From an uncultured Bacteroides sp. (lineage in GTDB: Bacteria > Bacteroidota > Bacteroidia > Bacteroidales > Bacteroidaceae): a stretch of DNA of 51,372 nt. The notes under the pieces are model-generated. The model had not been told where the DNA came from. It made no database searches and saw only the letters and a list, made by a program, of their open reading frames with translations. Every line of letters begins with the position of its first letter. Within the stretch, counting starts at the first letter, position 1. The DNA is taken from assembly GCA_902388495.1 (NCBI GenBank), contig CABMPP010000029.1:1-51372 (forward strand), in the 5' to 3' direction. Both the position numbers and the translations under genes were made by a program. Below, piece by piece: positions 51,343-51,372 of the stretch.

Positions 51343-51372
51343 ATGATTGAGACGATACAATTATCGGAAGTA
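51343..51372 (+). CDS. Start of the next gene, cut by the window end
   Basis: An AAAGGATAG ribosome site precedes an ATG at 51343; the frame reads MIETIQLSEV and remains open at the window edge. Too short to classify. It is the next gene of the tail or lysis region. Confidence 0.4.
   Translation, partial: MIETIQLSEV

Larger units (their letters stand above)
11946..51372. mobile_element. Prophage, left part (siphovirus type)
   Basis: Everything from here is phage-like: divergent repressor and early operon, primase/helicase, head protease, capsid, terminase, portal, tape measure and tail genes. The left junction must lie between the host terminator (11944) and the first phage gene (12090). 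No integrase, lysis gene or right junction is present, so the element continues past the window. The long tape measure implies a long non-contractile or contractile tail; no sheath gene is recognised, so a siphovirus is more likely. Confidence 0.9.

Noticed and set aside
11946..51372. Mu-like transposable phage, CRISPR array, retroelement (DGR) or insertion sequence
   Set aside because: No transposase, reverse transcriptase, regular spacer array or terminal-repeat IS was found on either strand in this window.

Overview
The window reads as chromosome of a Bacteroides-type bacterium carrying the left part of a tailed-phage prophage. Support for the host: promoters with the Bacteroidota -7 box (TAnnTTTG), a TonB/ExbB/ExbD/ExbD operon followed by a PstS-like lipoprotein and a TPR protein, a DcuB-type dicarboxylate carrier, and phage proteins of the type usual in gut Bacteroides siphoviruses. 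I do not name a species.

Host part (1 to about 11,950). A small secreted protein is followed by exbB-exbD-exbD-tonB-PstS-like-TPR, an energy-transduction operon. A second operon (6,352-9,223) encodes an ABC ATPase, its permease, a short YtrA-type GntR repressor and a membrane-anchored protein; a near-palindrome just after the -7 box is the likely GntR operator. Then come a CE2-type SGNH esterase and a DcuB-like carrier ending in a strong terminator.

Prophage (about 11,950 to beyond 51,372; no integrase, lysis gene or right end in the window). A leftward repressor operon (12,090-12,756) faces a rightward early operon (12,926-17,332) across a control region with two near-identical 16-bp palindromes. 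The early genes include a Cro-like protein, a LuxR-type HTH protein, a radical-SAM enzyme and a PAPS-reductase-like enzyme. A 955-residue primase/helicase is followed by a 550-bp gene-free, AT-rich stretch with eleven GTTAC/GTAAC motifs, a candidate origin. Head genes (S49 protease, capsid with fused coiled coil, a Stealth-like glycosyltransferase, a one-HKD phospholipase-D-fold protein, terminase) run to 29,880. The portal, connector and tail genes, with a 1,217-residue tape measure, run from 34,467 to the end.

Between terminase and portal lies a 4.5-kb accessory island (29,881-34,380) built of small independent units with host-type promoters: a hairpin-rich noncoding stretch, a Trypco2-domain protein, an AbiH-type abortive-infection protein, a lipoprotein, three coupled small genes behind a folded leader, and a hicA-hicB toxin-antitoxin pair with its own operator.

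The most notable signal is a repeated phage promoter, GTCCTTT - 19 or 20 nt - TAnnTTTG, present six times, each before a transcription unit (primase, head, glycosyltransferase, portal, tape measure, tail). Three copies sit directly behind intrinsic terminators. At two copies the start codon begins only 5 nt after the -7 box, which predicts leaderless mRNAs. The seven-base element replaces the usual -33 box, so a phage-encoded activator is likely; the LuxR-like protein and the 165-residue protein at 21,123 are candidates.
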